From Lactuca virosa (taxonomy: Eukaryota > Streptophyta > Magnoliopsida > Asterales > Asteraceae), in assembly GCA_928212115.1 (NCBI GenBank), contig CAKMRJ010000001.1, positions 361,506,289-361,570,288 of the forward strand: a stretch of DNA of 64,000 bases, in the 5' to 3' direction. The notes under the pieces were generated by a model. It worked only from the letters and a program-made list of their open reading frames with translations, searched no databases and was not told where the DNA came from. Shown here one piece after another: positions 48,537 to 58,287 of the stretch (the stretch's first letter is position 1; every line of letters starts with the position of its first letter). The position numbers were made by a program, and so were the translations under genes.

Positions 48537-50947
48537 TGACATCCCCATTTTCACGGCCAGAAAAGACCAATTTTGTTTATGCTTTATAAAAACCAGAGTA
48601 CCTCTTTTAATAAAAACGTTGTGGAATTTGTTCCCAGAAAAACATGATAAATACATTATCAAAGCATTTCCGAAGAAATGTATTTTATTTAATTTTCAAA
48701 ACCTTAGGATGTCATCGTCAATACAGAAACATAAGCATAAACAGAACTTACATTCATTTACACTAGTGATCTACATCTTTTTTAAATCTCTCAGTGTAAT
48801 GTAACTTCATATCGACACCTATGATAGAAATAAGCTGGAGTGGGTCAGGTTGGGAAACCTGGTGAGTACATAGGGATTTCAATCCCACAATGTTATATCA
48901 TATATATAATTTAGAACTCACAAAATATACAATTTCACTATATATATATAATAACAACTCTTACCCCACCCCGTTAATCCTCGCAACAAGACTATCCATA
49001 CTCTCAGACCTTAAATTTTACCTCTTACTTAATCCATACTCTCGGATCTAATCCCTGCTCTCGTATCAATAATAGTGCCCATTCTATACTCTCAGATTAG
49101 GGACAAGTGTCTATGTGTAAATCCATTCTCCCGGATTAACGACGAATAACTATGTCCTATCCATACTCCCGGACTGAGGACGACTGTCTATGTCTTAATC
49201 CATACTCCCAGACTAATGACAGTTGGCTATGTCCAATCCATACTCTCGGACTAGGGACAATGACTATGTCTAATCCATGCTCCCGGATCAATGACATATA
49301 CTAAAGTTCTATTCTCAAAGTATAACTCACTCGTACTCGTAAGAAAATAGTACCCAATATTCCCCATAATTAATTTAGGTTTACTCTTTATCCTAAATCA
49401 TCATATATAATCAGGTATGTTCTTTAACACGTACTTCAGGCAACATCAAATAACTCGCACATAAACATATATTTAATACTTCAATCAATACTTGTATTAA
49501 ATCATGTTCATGAAAGGGACTATGCACTCACCTGAAAGGTGGTGATTCTACACTCGAACAACGCTTCGTTATCTCAAAATAATTTTCCTTTGACAAAACC
49601 AAGTATCAATACCACTAGGGTTTAGTCTAACGTTAACCGCGACTAATTAATAGCCTAACTATTATTATTATTAGATAAGCGTTAAACAACACTCAATATA
49701 ACTCATAATAATAGCCCAAATAAATATTTTAAGGACCTAATAACATTACTATAATTATTTAAAAGCTATATTAAAAATTTCATAGGCGTAGCTCACTTAC
49801 CGGGCTTCGCTTGGAGCAGCGTTTCCGAACCGAAAGACCCTTTTTCTCGGGACTCCGGGAGCCTTGGGGCTTCCTTAGGGTGCTAGGGAGGTTCCCTAGG
49901 GTTTTGGGGGGGGGGGGTTGGAACTCTAGAGAGAGAAAGAAGTTAGAGATAGAAGTGAGAAATGGTGTGGAAAGTCGGCTGCCTTCGCACCATATTTATA
50001 GGGCCTGATCCTTGGACTACGCTGTGCCGTCGGAAGGGCTACGCTGCGCGTAGTTTCGGATAAGATGCGAGGTGGCAGTCTCCGGGTGGTGCGACGTGGA
50101 GCTTGCTGGGCCGAGGAGTGCGAGGCATACGCGACGCGTTCCGAGGTTCGTACGCGGGGCGTAATGCGAGGGCTACGTGTCGCGATCCAAAGCGAGTTCT
50201 TTGATCAACATCGGACGGCTGGGACTCGGCCATGTCATCATCATTGCATCAGGCTTCGTAAATCCAAGTGCAAACTTTAAAAATTCGTAACTCTCACGTA
50301 CAAGCTCCGTTTTCGACGTTCTTTATATCCACGCGAAGGCGGGAACGTACTCTACAACTTTCGTTTAGACTCCGTCGCCAAATTTGGACTTATTTTTAAA
50401 AGTTATATTTTTAACAGGCCGGGACAGGGTTGGTCCGTTAAAATTCATAACTTCTTCATCCAACGTCCGTTTTCGTCTGTCTTTTTATCGTTACGCTACT
50501 ATTAACGAGATCTTCGATTCTCGTTTAGTTGTGTCGGCTAAAAATCGCTCGATCTAATATTCGAATTTCGGGTTGTACACCGCTAAGCCGAAACTTCGAA
50601 AAATCATAACTTCGTCATACGAAGTCAGATTTGGGCGTTCTTTTTATGGACGCTCTCGGTTTAACGTATTCTACAAATTTCGTTTAGGTCGCTAAGGCTA
50701 AAAGGCGCTCTATCGTAAATTCACTATTTACGCTTCCCGGTGCCGTGTCGGTTTTCCCGTAAAACTTCGACGGGTCATAACTTCTTCGTTATAACTCGGA
50801 TTTCGGCGTTCTTTATATGTACGAAAACCTTGGTACATATTCTACAACTTGGTTAAGCTTATTTATTCTAAATAATCTTTTGTCGAAAAGTCGTTTTCGA
50901 CCCTTATTATCTCTAAATTGATTAGCCCGGATCTACGGGCGTTACAA
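48537..50947 (-). repeat. Element F 3' LTR (2411 bp)
   Basis: On the minus strand it runs from TGTAACGCCCG to GGGGATGTCA. In transcription order: four 150-bp modules (50930 to 50275), dyad CTACGCTGCGCGTAG (50039-50053), TATA box (about 49993-50001), then a U5 part with repeated CCATACTCTCGGACTA-type units (48976-49320). A G-run sits near 49908. Confidence 0.9.
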
Positions 50948-50951
50948 TTAT

Positions 50952-50964
50952 CTCCCCCTTAGGA
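50952..50964 (-). promoter_or_regulatory. Polypurine tract of element F
   Basis: The minus strand reads CCTAAGGGGGAGATAAT just before the TGTAACGCCCG start of the 3' LTR. Confidence 0.8.
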
Positions 50965-51890
50965 TGATTACGTCCCGGAATCATCAACGAAACAGGGCTC
51001 ACATGATGAATCCATACGTTATCTCTCCATCCTAAGTCATAACTTTGATGTTTCTTAGAACGAGTATCTTACTCTTAGACTCCTTGACTACAAGCGATGC
51101 TCGATCTTGCATCCGCTCTCTATCTCATGTTAGACTTCCAATCATGATTTTCATGTTACGATCTCGATATTTAGTGGAAACTTGAGATAATTTTGTTCCT
51201 TCGATCATCATAATAGACCGATGGGTCATGTTCTAATGATCTCTCATTGTATGATGTATTGCTTGGACTCAGGTCTTTTAGAGTCAAATTCCAAAACAGA
51301 CTATACCTTCCTTCATGTTCTAATCACATCTTAAATGTTAGCATTTCTAGATACAAGCAACTATTGCGATACCTCTACCGATCGCTTTGATTTATCTTTT
51401 ATTTCAATCTTCCAGCTTAAGTCAGATGTTACATCAAACTTGGTTCTCCGAACCACGTAACATACTCCTCGTAGTCGGACTCAATTCGATATGACTACTA
51501 GGGTCGGAATAATAACCATCTTCTTAGTCATTACCGAAACGATGGTAACGACATACTTGAATAAAATGAAAGCAATTACTAGCTCGTTGATAACCTTGTG
51601 ACTTTCCCTGATCCAAGTGTGAGTCCTATGCTTCCGGTAGTATATGCCTCTACTACCATTCACACCTACTCATACTCATCCCAAGTATTGTCTCGCAGTT
51701 TTTCGAAGTCATTATACAAGAAAATCACATAACAGTTTAACACATCACATAACAAAACAAAGGTTTTATATTATTCCTTGAAACGATTACATGGGTGTTC
51801 AAGTTCACCCTAGACTATGCCTCTAATAGGCTACACCTCCTGATACTAACCGCTTGACTACTTTATAACTTGATCTTCGGATATCAGTTC
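50965..51890 (-). other. Element F 3' noncoding region (pol absent)
   Basis: About 930 bases without a reading frame or any Pol motif, between the gag stop and the PPT. Confidence 0.75.
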
Positions 51891-53102
51891 TTATTCCCGA
51901 TTCCTTGCATTGCCATCTGCTTCGTCAAGGATCATATGAAATGGTCTTGCCTTCGGCTTTGGCGGTACATTTGGCTTTGCGGCTTCTTCTTTCCTTGGGC
52001 AGTCTTGCTTGAAGTGGCCTTCCTCACCACACTTAAAGCAGACTTCTCTCTTGGTGGTGCATTCGCTGGCATAATGACCAGTCTTCCCGCATTTGAAGCA
52101 GGTCATTTCTTTAGAGCGTCTCCCAATGTGCTTCCTTCTGCACTTGTCACACCATTGTGATCCTTCCCCAGACTTTAGTAATTTTCTCTTCTCGTCGGAT
52201 CTTTTGGATCCTTCAAACTTTCTCTTATCGCCAACTTCAACCTTGCCGGCGGCTCTTCCCTTGATCATATCTTCAACAGACTTGGCAGCCCAGATAGCTG
52301 CCTCTAGAGTAGGTGCCTGACGTACCAGCACTGCATACTCCCAGGGAAGTCCCTTTGCGTACTTGTCAACTTTTGTCAGCTCGTCTGGGACAAGGCGCAA
52401 AGCAAACTCCATTTTGTCCGTGAAGTTGTTGGTGTATTCATCGATGGACATGCTTCCTTTCTTCAAAGTTAGGAATTGGTTCTCTAGCTCGAGCAGGTTT
52501 TGGGCTATGCAGTACTTACGCTTGAATTGCACCAAAAACTCTGCCCAAGTCAATTGCAGGGGCTCATTGGGGCTTAGAGTCTTCCCCAGGGTGTTCCACC
52601 AGCGAACAACGCCTCCTCTGAATTGACATACTGCAAACGTGGTTTGTAGCTTGCCTTCGCAACCACATGTCATGAAGGCTAATTCCATCTCCGAGATCCA
52701 ATCCATGACTCCGATCGGATCTTCCTTCCCAGTGAAAGTCGATGGCTTGCAAGTTAGAAAATCTTTGTACTTGCATCCATTCCTCTTGACTCCGTCTTCT
52801 TGATTGTTTCTCCTAATCACCGGTGGATCAGCTTGAACAACGGTCGTGCTGTCGTTCCTTTCCTCAGACTGCCCGTCACTCAGTTCGGGCTATTCAACAG
52901 GCATCGTGGGCTCATCCCGATTCTGTTGAAGTAATCGCCTTGTTTCCTCCATTTGACGATCCAACATTGTCTGGATCATCGCTTGCACTCCAGCCATTGT
53001 GATTGGTTCGGGAGCGGCTACATCCACGGGTATTTGCTCAACCACTGGAGGTTGGTTTCTGTTCCCATTTGCATTCCCGGCTCCACTGCGGGTTCTTGCC
53101 AT
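51891..53102 (-). pseudogene. gag: Element F Gag with two CCHC knuckles, one in-frame stop
   Basis: It starts at ATG 53102 (MARTRSGAGNANG) and runs about 404 codons to 51891 in one frame, broken only by TAG at 52890-52892. The part downstream of the stop is open (310 codons). Recognisable gypsy Gag features are FTGKEDPIGVMDWISEME, WWNTLGKTL, FKRKYC and YTNNFTDKMEFA. Two intact CX2CX4HX4C knuckles follow, CFKCGKTGHYASEC and CFKCGEEGHFKQDC, after a basic linker. The stop could come from a CAG to TAG change. As the only protein of element F, its better preservation than E's gag is notable. It would need Pol in trans. Confidence 0.9.
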
Positions 53103-53430
53103 TTTGATCTATACACCGAATAAGGTGAATTTAGATCTTTATTTAGGATAGTCGTTTAAACCGTCCTTATCACTCCGAAACGTTTACATGTTAGTTCTAA
53201 TATCGTAGTCGTACGTTTAGAATCCTAAACACATAAGGTTTCCAGATCCGGTCGGCAACAAACCATAGATCCGAACAAATAACAGCATATCAGGCACAAA
53301 GCATTTAGCACATAAAAGCATTTTAGGCACAATTCCTAAAATAAGCTAGCGCTCACACCTCACAATCATCGCTTAACATTCTAAGTTTAAGTCTAGAAAT
53401 CCTACGAATTCCTAGTTTGCTTAAACTAAT

Positions 53431-53442
53431 GCTCTGATACCA
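53431..53442 (-). promoter_or_regulatory. Primer binding site of element F
   Basis: The minus strand reads TGGTATCAGAGC, four bases (CGGT) from the canonical LTR end. Confidence 0.88.
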
Positions 53443-53446
53443 ACCG

Positions 53447-55858
53447 TGACATCCCCATTTTCACGGCCAGAAAAGACCGATTTTGTTTATGCTTTATAAA
53501 AATCAGAGTACCTCTTTTAATAAAAATGTTGCGGAATTTGTTCCCAGAAAAACATGATAAATACATTATCAAAGCATTTCCGAAGAAATGTATTTTATTT
53601 CATTTTCAAAACCATAGGATGTCATCGTCAATACAGAAACATAAGCATAAACAGAACTTACATTCATTTACACTAGTGATCTACATCTCTTTTAAATCTC
53701 AGTGTAATGTAACTTCATATCGACACCTGTGATAGAAATAAGCTGGAGTGGGTCAGGTTGGGAAACCTGGTGAGTACATAGGGATTTCAATCCCACAATG
53801 TTATATCATATATATAATTTAGAACTCACAAAATATACAATTTCACTATATATATTAACAACTCTTACCCCACCCCGTTAATCCTCGCAACAAGACTATC
53901 CATACTCTCGGACCTTAAATTTTACCTTTTACTTAATCCATACTCTAGGATCTAATCCCTGCTCTCGTATCAATAATAGTGCCCATTCCATACTCTCGGA
54001 TTAGGGACAAGTGTCTATGTGTAAATCCATTCTCCCGGACTGAGGACGACTGTCTATGTCTTAATCCATACTCCCGGACTAATGACAGTTAGCTATGTCC
54101 AATCCATACTCTCGGACTAGGGACAATGACTATGTCTAATCCATGCTCCCGGATCAATGACATATACTAAAGTTCTATTCTCTGAGTATAACTCACTCGT
54201 ACTCGTAAGAAAATACTACCCAATATTCCCCATAATTAATTTAGGTTTACTCTTTATCCTAAATCATCATATATAATCAGGTATGTTCTTTAACACGTAC
54301 TTCAGGCAACATCAAATAACTCGCACATAAACATATATTTAATACTTCAATCAATACTTGTATTAAATCATGTTCGTGAAAGGGACTATGCACTCACCTG
54401 AAAGGTGGTGACTCTGCACTCGAACAACGCTTCGTTATCTCAAAATAATTTTCCTTCGACAAAACCTAGTATCAATACCACTAGGGTTTAGTCTAACGTT
54501 AACCGCGAGTAATTAATAACCTAGCTATTATTATTATTATTATATAAGCGTTAAACAACACTCTATATAACTCATAATAATAGCCCAAATAAATATTTTA
54601 AGGACCTAATAACATTACTATAATTATTTAAAATCTATATTGAAATTTTCATAGGCGTAGCTCACTTACAACGGATTTTAAAGAAAACCGGGCTTCGCTT
54701 GGAGCATCGTTTCCGAACCGAAAGACCATTTTTCTCGGGACTCCGGGAGCCTCGGGGCTTCCTTTGGGTGCTAGGGAGGTTCCCTAGGGTTTAGGGGGGG
54801 GGGGGGGTTAGAACTCTAGAGAGAGAAAGAAGTTAGAAAGAGAAGTGAGAAATGGTGTGGAAAGCCGGCTGCCTTCGCACCCTATTTATAGGGCCTGATC
54901 CTTGGACTACGCTGCGCGTTCGGAAGGGCTACGCTGTGCGTTCGGAAGGGCTACGCTGGGCGTAGTTTCGGATAAGATGCGAGGTGGCAGTCTCCGGGTG
55001 GTGCGACGTAGAGCTTTCTGGGCCGAGGAGTGCGAGGCATACGCGGCGCGTTCCGAGCTTCGTACGCGGGGCGTAATGCGAGGGCTACGTGTCGCGATCC
55101 GAAGTGAGTTCTTTGATCAGCATCGGACGGCTGGGACTCGGACACGTCATCATCATTGCACCAGGCTTCGTAAATCCAAGTGCAAACTTTAAAAATTCGT
55201 AACTCTCACGTACGAGCTCCGTTTTCGACGTTCTTTATATCCACGCGAAGGCGGGAACGTACTCTACAACTTTTGTTTAGACTCCGTCGCCAAATTTGGA
55301 ATTATTTTTAAAAGTTATATTTTTAATAGGCTGGGACAGGGTTGGTCCGTTAAAATACATAACTTCTTCATCCGACGTCTGTTTTCGTCTGTGTTTTTAT
55401 CGTTACGCTACTATTAACGAGATCTTTGATTCTCGTTTAGTTGTGTCGGCTAAAAACCGCTCGATCTAATATTCGAATTTCGGGCGGTACACCGCTAAGC
55501 CGAAACTTCGAAAAATCATAATTTCGTCATAGGAAGTCAGATTTGGGCGTTCTTTTTATGGGCGCTCTCGGCTTAACGTATTCTACGAATTTCGTTTAGG
55601 TCGCTAAGGCTAAAAGTCGCTCTATCGTAAATTCACTATTTACGCTTCCTGGTGCCGTGCCGGTTTTGCCGTAAAACTTCGACGGGTCATAACTTCTTCG
55701 TTATAACTTGGATTTCGGCGTTCTTTATATCTACGGAAACCTTGAGACATATTCTACAACTTGGTTAAGATTATTTATTCTAAATAATATTTTGTCGAAA
55801 AGTCGTTTTCGACCCTTATTATCTCTAAATTGATTAGCCCGGATCTACAGGCGTTACA
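53447..55858 (-). repeat. Element F 5' LTR (2412 bp)
   Basis: Highly similar to the left LTR, differing by a few percent in the stretches compared. It has an extra tandem copy of a 25-bp dyad-containing unit (CTACGCTG-GCGTTCGGAAGG, 54907-54965) and one fewer CTCGGACTA-type unit (53897-54180). TATA box at about 54883-54891. Confidence 0.9.
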
Positions 55859-56277
55859 AACTCCTCCTTCTTCAATACCTTCTCTTCTCTTTAAAACCAC
55901 ACAAACACTCTCAAGGCTCAAACACACACACACAAGCTCTGGAACAGAGGTTAGGGCACTCTTAGGGTTTTCTCTGTGGGAATGGTGGCCAGAAATGAGG
56001 CCATCATATCCCTTATATAGGGGACTCACCCCAAAATAGGGTTTGCACTCTGGGCCTAGTACGCCCAGCGTACTCACGAGTACGCGCAGCGTACTCACGG
56101 GTACGCCCAACATACTAGGTGGTCTCCGCATCACATGCACGCTGACGAGTATGCTAAGCGTACACCTCAGGTACGCCCTGCGTACTCGTTTTTCACTCTT
56201 TTATAATAAGGACCAAAAATGACAATAGCTCAATAGATCAAGGTTCTCGAAGTACACCTGGACATCGGGATGTTACA
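55859..56277 (-). repeat. Element E 5' LTR, second segment
   Basis: It continues the LTR after element F and begins with the second copy of TSD AACTC (55859-55863). Dyads GTACGCCCAGCGTAC (56059-56073), GTACGCGCAGCGTAC (56080-56094) and the decayed GTACGCCCAACATAC (56101-56115) precede a TATA box near 56013-56021 in transcription sense. Confidence 0.88.
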
Positions 56278-56979
56278 CAAAAGATAGACAAATTCATGTA
56301 ATATTCATTTCAGTTTAAATTAAATTTTATATTGTAGCTACTCCATAATATCATTCCTAAATTTGATATCTTTTAACTTATAATATTTTTATTTTCTAGT
56401 CGGCCTATACAGAAAAACGAGAAGAGTTGGAAGCTGAAGGTGTTGAATTTGAGGAGGACAAGCTATTTTATGCTGTTGTAGGTGGTCATGATAAAAAAAA
56501 TAAGACTTTATGGATTAGACTCTTTTGCAAAGGCGGTTCCCAATAGGAATGGTAAAACGGATGTAACTTACATTCCGGAAAAAAATGATGAAATAGAAGA
56601 AATGAGGGAGCTTGTTGCTAAACAACAACAGAAAAACGAAGAGCTTAAAGAAATGATGAACGCCAAACAAGAGGAAAACAAAGCAAGGGTCGGGCATCTT
56701 GAAAAACAACTTCAAACGGCATTGGATCTTATTAATGGATTTACAAAACAACAAGTGTAGTAGGTTGATATATGTTTATTGAAGATTATGTATTTTAGAG
56801 TAGCAACATTCTTTTTTCAATGTAATAAATAATTATTTTGTTATTTTATGATATGATGGTTATGATTTTTTTGTTTTTTGTTTTTTTTTTTGTTTTTCAT
56901 ATATTACTACAAAATTATTTGGATATAATTTATAAATCAATTATCAATCGGTCCATATTGAATTTGGTATATAATATAT

Positions 56980-57365
56980 ACACCACTAAAATTGCTAGGG
57001 ATTCATGACCACTGAATTTGCTAGGAAGTGATCAAACGGAATTTGCTAGGGATTCATGACCACGGAATTTGCTTGGAGATCATCAAACGGAATTTGCTAG
57101 GGATTAAGCACCACAAAATTTGCTACGGAATCATCACCACGGAATGTACTAGGGAATGACCACCATGGAATCTACTAGGGAATGACCACCACGGAATTTG
57201 CTATGGATACATCACCACGGAATTTGCTAGGGAATGACCACCACAGAATGTGCTAGGGAATCACCGCCACAAAATTTGCTAGGGAATCACCACCACAGAA
57301 TTTGTGATGGAATAACTACCACAGATTGTGCGATGCAATCCTACTACGGAATACACGACAAAATA
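56980..57365 (+). repeat. CACTA subterminal tandem repeats (about 26-30 bp unit)
   Basis: About 13 degenerate copies contain ACCACGGAATTTGCTAGGGAAT, with variants in GCTAGGG and the spacer. In En/Spm elements such subterminal repeats bind the element-encoded regulatory protein and lie within a few hundred bases of the terminus. Their position fits. Confidence 0.8.
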
Positions 57366-57544
57366 CCACTTACCACGGATTTCATTCCGTTGTCAAATTT
57401 GTGACAAAATTATCTTTTCCATTGCAAACCCTCGCTACGGCGTTTTTAGGGACAGAAATAGGTCGTTACAAATTCCGTCGCTAATCGTCATTTGCAATGG
57501 AATTTCAGCTTTTAGCAACGGATTCCTTCTGTAGCAAAATCGAG

Positions 57545-57555
57545 TTTTCCTTGTA

Positions 57556-57558
<3 letters not shown>
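57545..57558 (-). repeat. CACTA terminal inverted repeat (right end)
   Basis: The minus strand begins CACTACAAGGAAAA at 57558, the canonical CACTA terminus, followed by CTCGATTTTGCTACAG. The flanking bases are an (AT)n microsatellite (57559-57616). Confidence 0.85.
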
Positions 57559-57619
<61 letters not shown>

Positions 57620-58122
57620 CAAAAGTAATCTAATATTTTATAAATCTTGTAAATTTTAAAAACTTTGATATGATTGCATTAGAACTAGTTTTCTAGAGTT
57701 ATGTGAGATGTGAGATGATTTAATGCGAACTTTAAGATTTAGTTGAGCTAATATATTATAGTGTATTTGTGATTTTCTCAGTCCTAATGAAATTAAGGGA
57801 CAAAAACATAACCTTATGTAGTTTGAGGGACATAAAAAGTTTAGCATTGTGTACCAGAAATATATCCAGGAAAGCTTATGTAGTCACTAGACCTTAGACT
57901 AATGCCTTTAACCGATAAGGGTTGAGGTTAAGTTCCCTTGCTTAAACATATGTTTTTTTTAGGTTTTTAGTTTGAGTGAATAAAACATTACAAAGTATGA
58001 AGATCAAAAAGAAAAGTTGAAAAGTTCCAAATACTGAAGATTCAAGTTGAAGAATAAGACAAAATTGCTAAAAGCCGAAGGCGTATCATTCATAGTGGTA
58101 ATTTTTCATTTTAGGTTATTTT

Positions 58123-58156
<34 letters not shown>

Positions 58157-58287
58157 ATATATATGCTTGGGAATTTAACAAAAATACCTTAAGCTTAAGA
58201 AATGCTTATGATATATATTCGGAGGGATACATAAAATGAATATTGTTAAAAATAAGTGGGAAACGTTTATGAGGATTATAAATATTT
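57559..58287. other. AT-rich spacer with (AT)n microsatellites
   Basis: An (AT)n run lies at 57559-57616 and another at about 58122-58165. Between them is unannotated sequence with no supported gene. Confidence 0.6.

Larger units (their letters stand above)
48535..55858 (-). mobile_element. Element F: gag-only (TR-GAG-like) gypsy-type retrotransposon
   Basis: Two LTRs of about 2.41 kb (48537-50947 and 53447-55858) flank only 2.5 kb of internal sequence. A PBS is at 53431-53442 and a PPT at about 50952-50964. The internal region encodes a Gag with two zinc knuckles (51891-53102) and then about 930 noncoding bases. Protease, RT, RNase H and integrase are absent. TSD AACTC is at 48530-48534 and 55859-55863, inside the right LTR of element E. 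That TSD leaves two extra bases (CG) beyond the canonical CA end on the left. LTR modules are related to element D. Confidence 0.9.
40599..56277 (-). mobile_element. Element E: Ty3/gypsy chromovirus-type retrotransposon hosting element F
   Basis: LTR ends TGTAACGACG (40599) and GATGTTACA (56277) bound it, inside an exon of the CACTA gene. Flanking 5-mers are AAAAA and CAAAA, a near-match TSD. The left LTR is 40599-42218; the right LTR is 47335-48534 plus 55864-56277, split by element F. PBS is at 47320-47331 and PPT at 42219-42232. The internal region (42219-47334) holds gag and pol with many lesions, including lost catalytic residues. Without F the element is about 8.35 kb. Confidence 0.9.
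39130..56760 (+). pseudogene. Ptta/En-Spm (Transposase_24-like) gene, multi-exon, split by element E
   Basis: The likely exons are 39130-39812, 39920-40046, 40120-40424, 40506-40598 and 56283-56297, and 56400-56760. The introns have GT/AG ends (39813-39919, 40047-40119, 40425-40505, 56298-56399). The N-terminus is Thr/Ser/Pro-rich. The conserved part reads PPGPCAHIISQSFKQR, YAWVQVSKEMRELYW, CYWDETIDSLVRQAW, then VWNSWKLKWNAEEYK, as in plant Ptta/En-Spm proteins. The C-terminal exon has IRLYGLDSFAKAVPNRNG, then a coiled coil (EEMRELVAKQQQKNEELKEM). Lesions are TAA at 39463-39465, a one-base deletion at about 40120-40124, TAG at 40263-40265, a frameshift in an A-run near 56494, and the element E insertion. 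It is usually the accessory or regulatory protein of CACTA elements. Confidence 0.8.
38524..57558 (+). mobile_element. CACTA (En/Spm) DNA transposon remnant, interrupted by element E
   Basis: The right terminus is clear. The minus strand reads CACTACAAGGAAAACTCG from 57558 inward, preceded by an array of short subterminal repeats (56980-57365). The internal gene is a Ptta/En-Spm-type transposase-associated gene in several exons. The left CACTA terminus was not found in the window. It may lie beyond the satellite or have been lost, so the left coordinate is nominal. LTR elements E and F are nested inside. Confidence 0.75.

Noticed and set aside
50039..50280. Short frames across the F LTR dyad region
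   Set aside because: They lie in LTR promoter sequence, differ between the two LTRs by indels and have no domain.
57875..57940. Possible second tRNA-like element
   Set aside because: GGTTAAGTTCCC is too far from a B box and no convincing A box or cloverleaf is seen.
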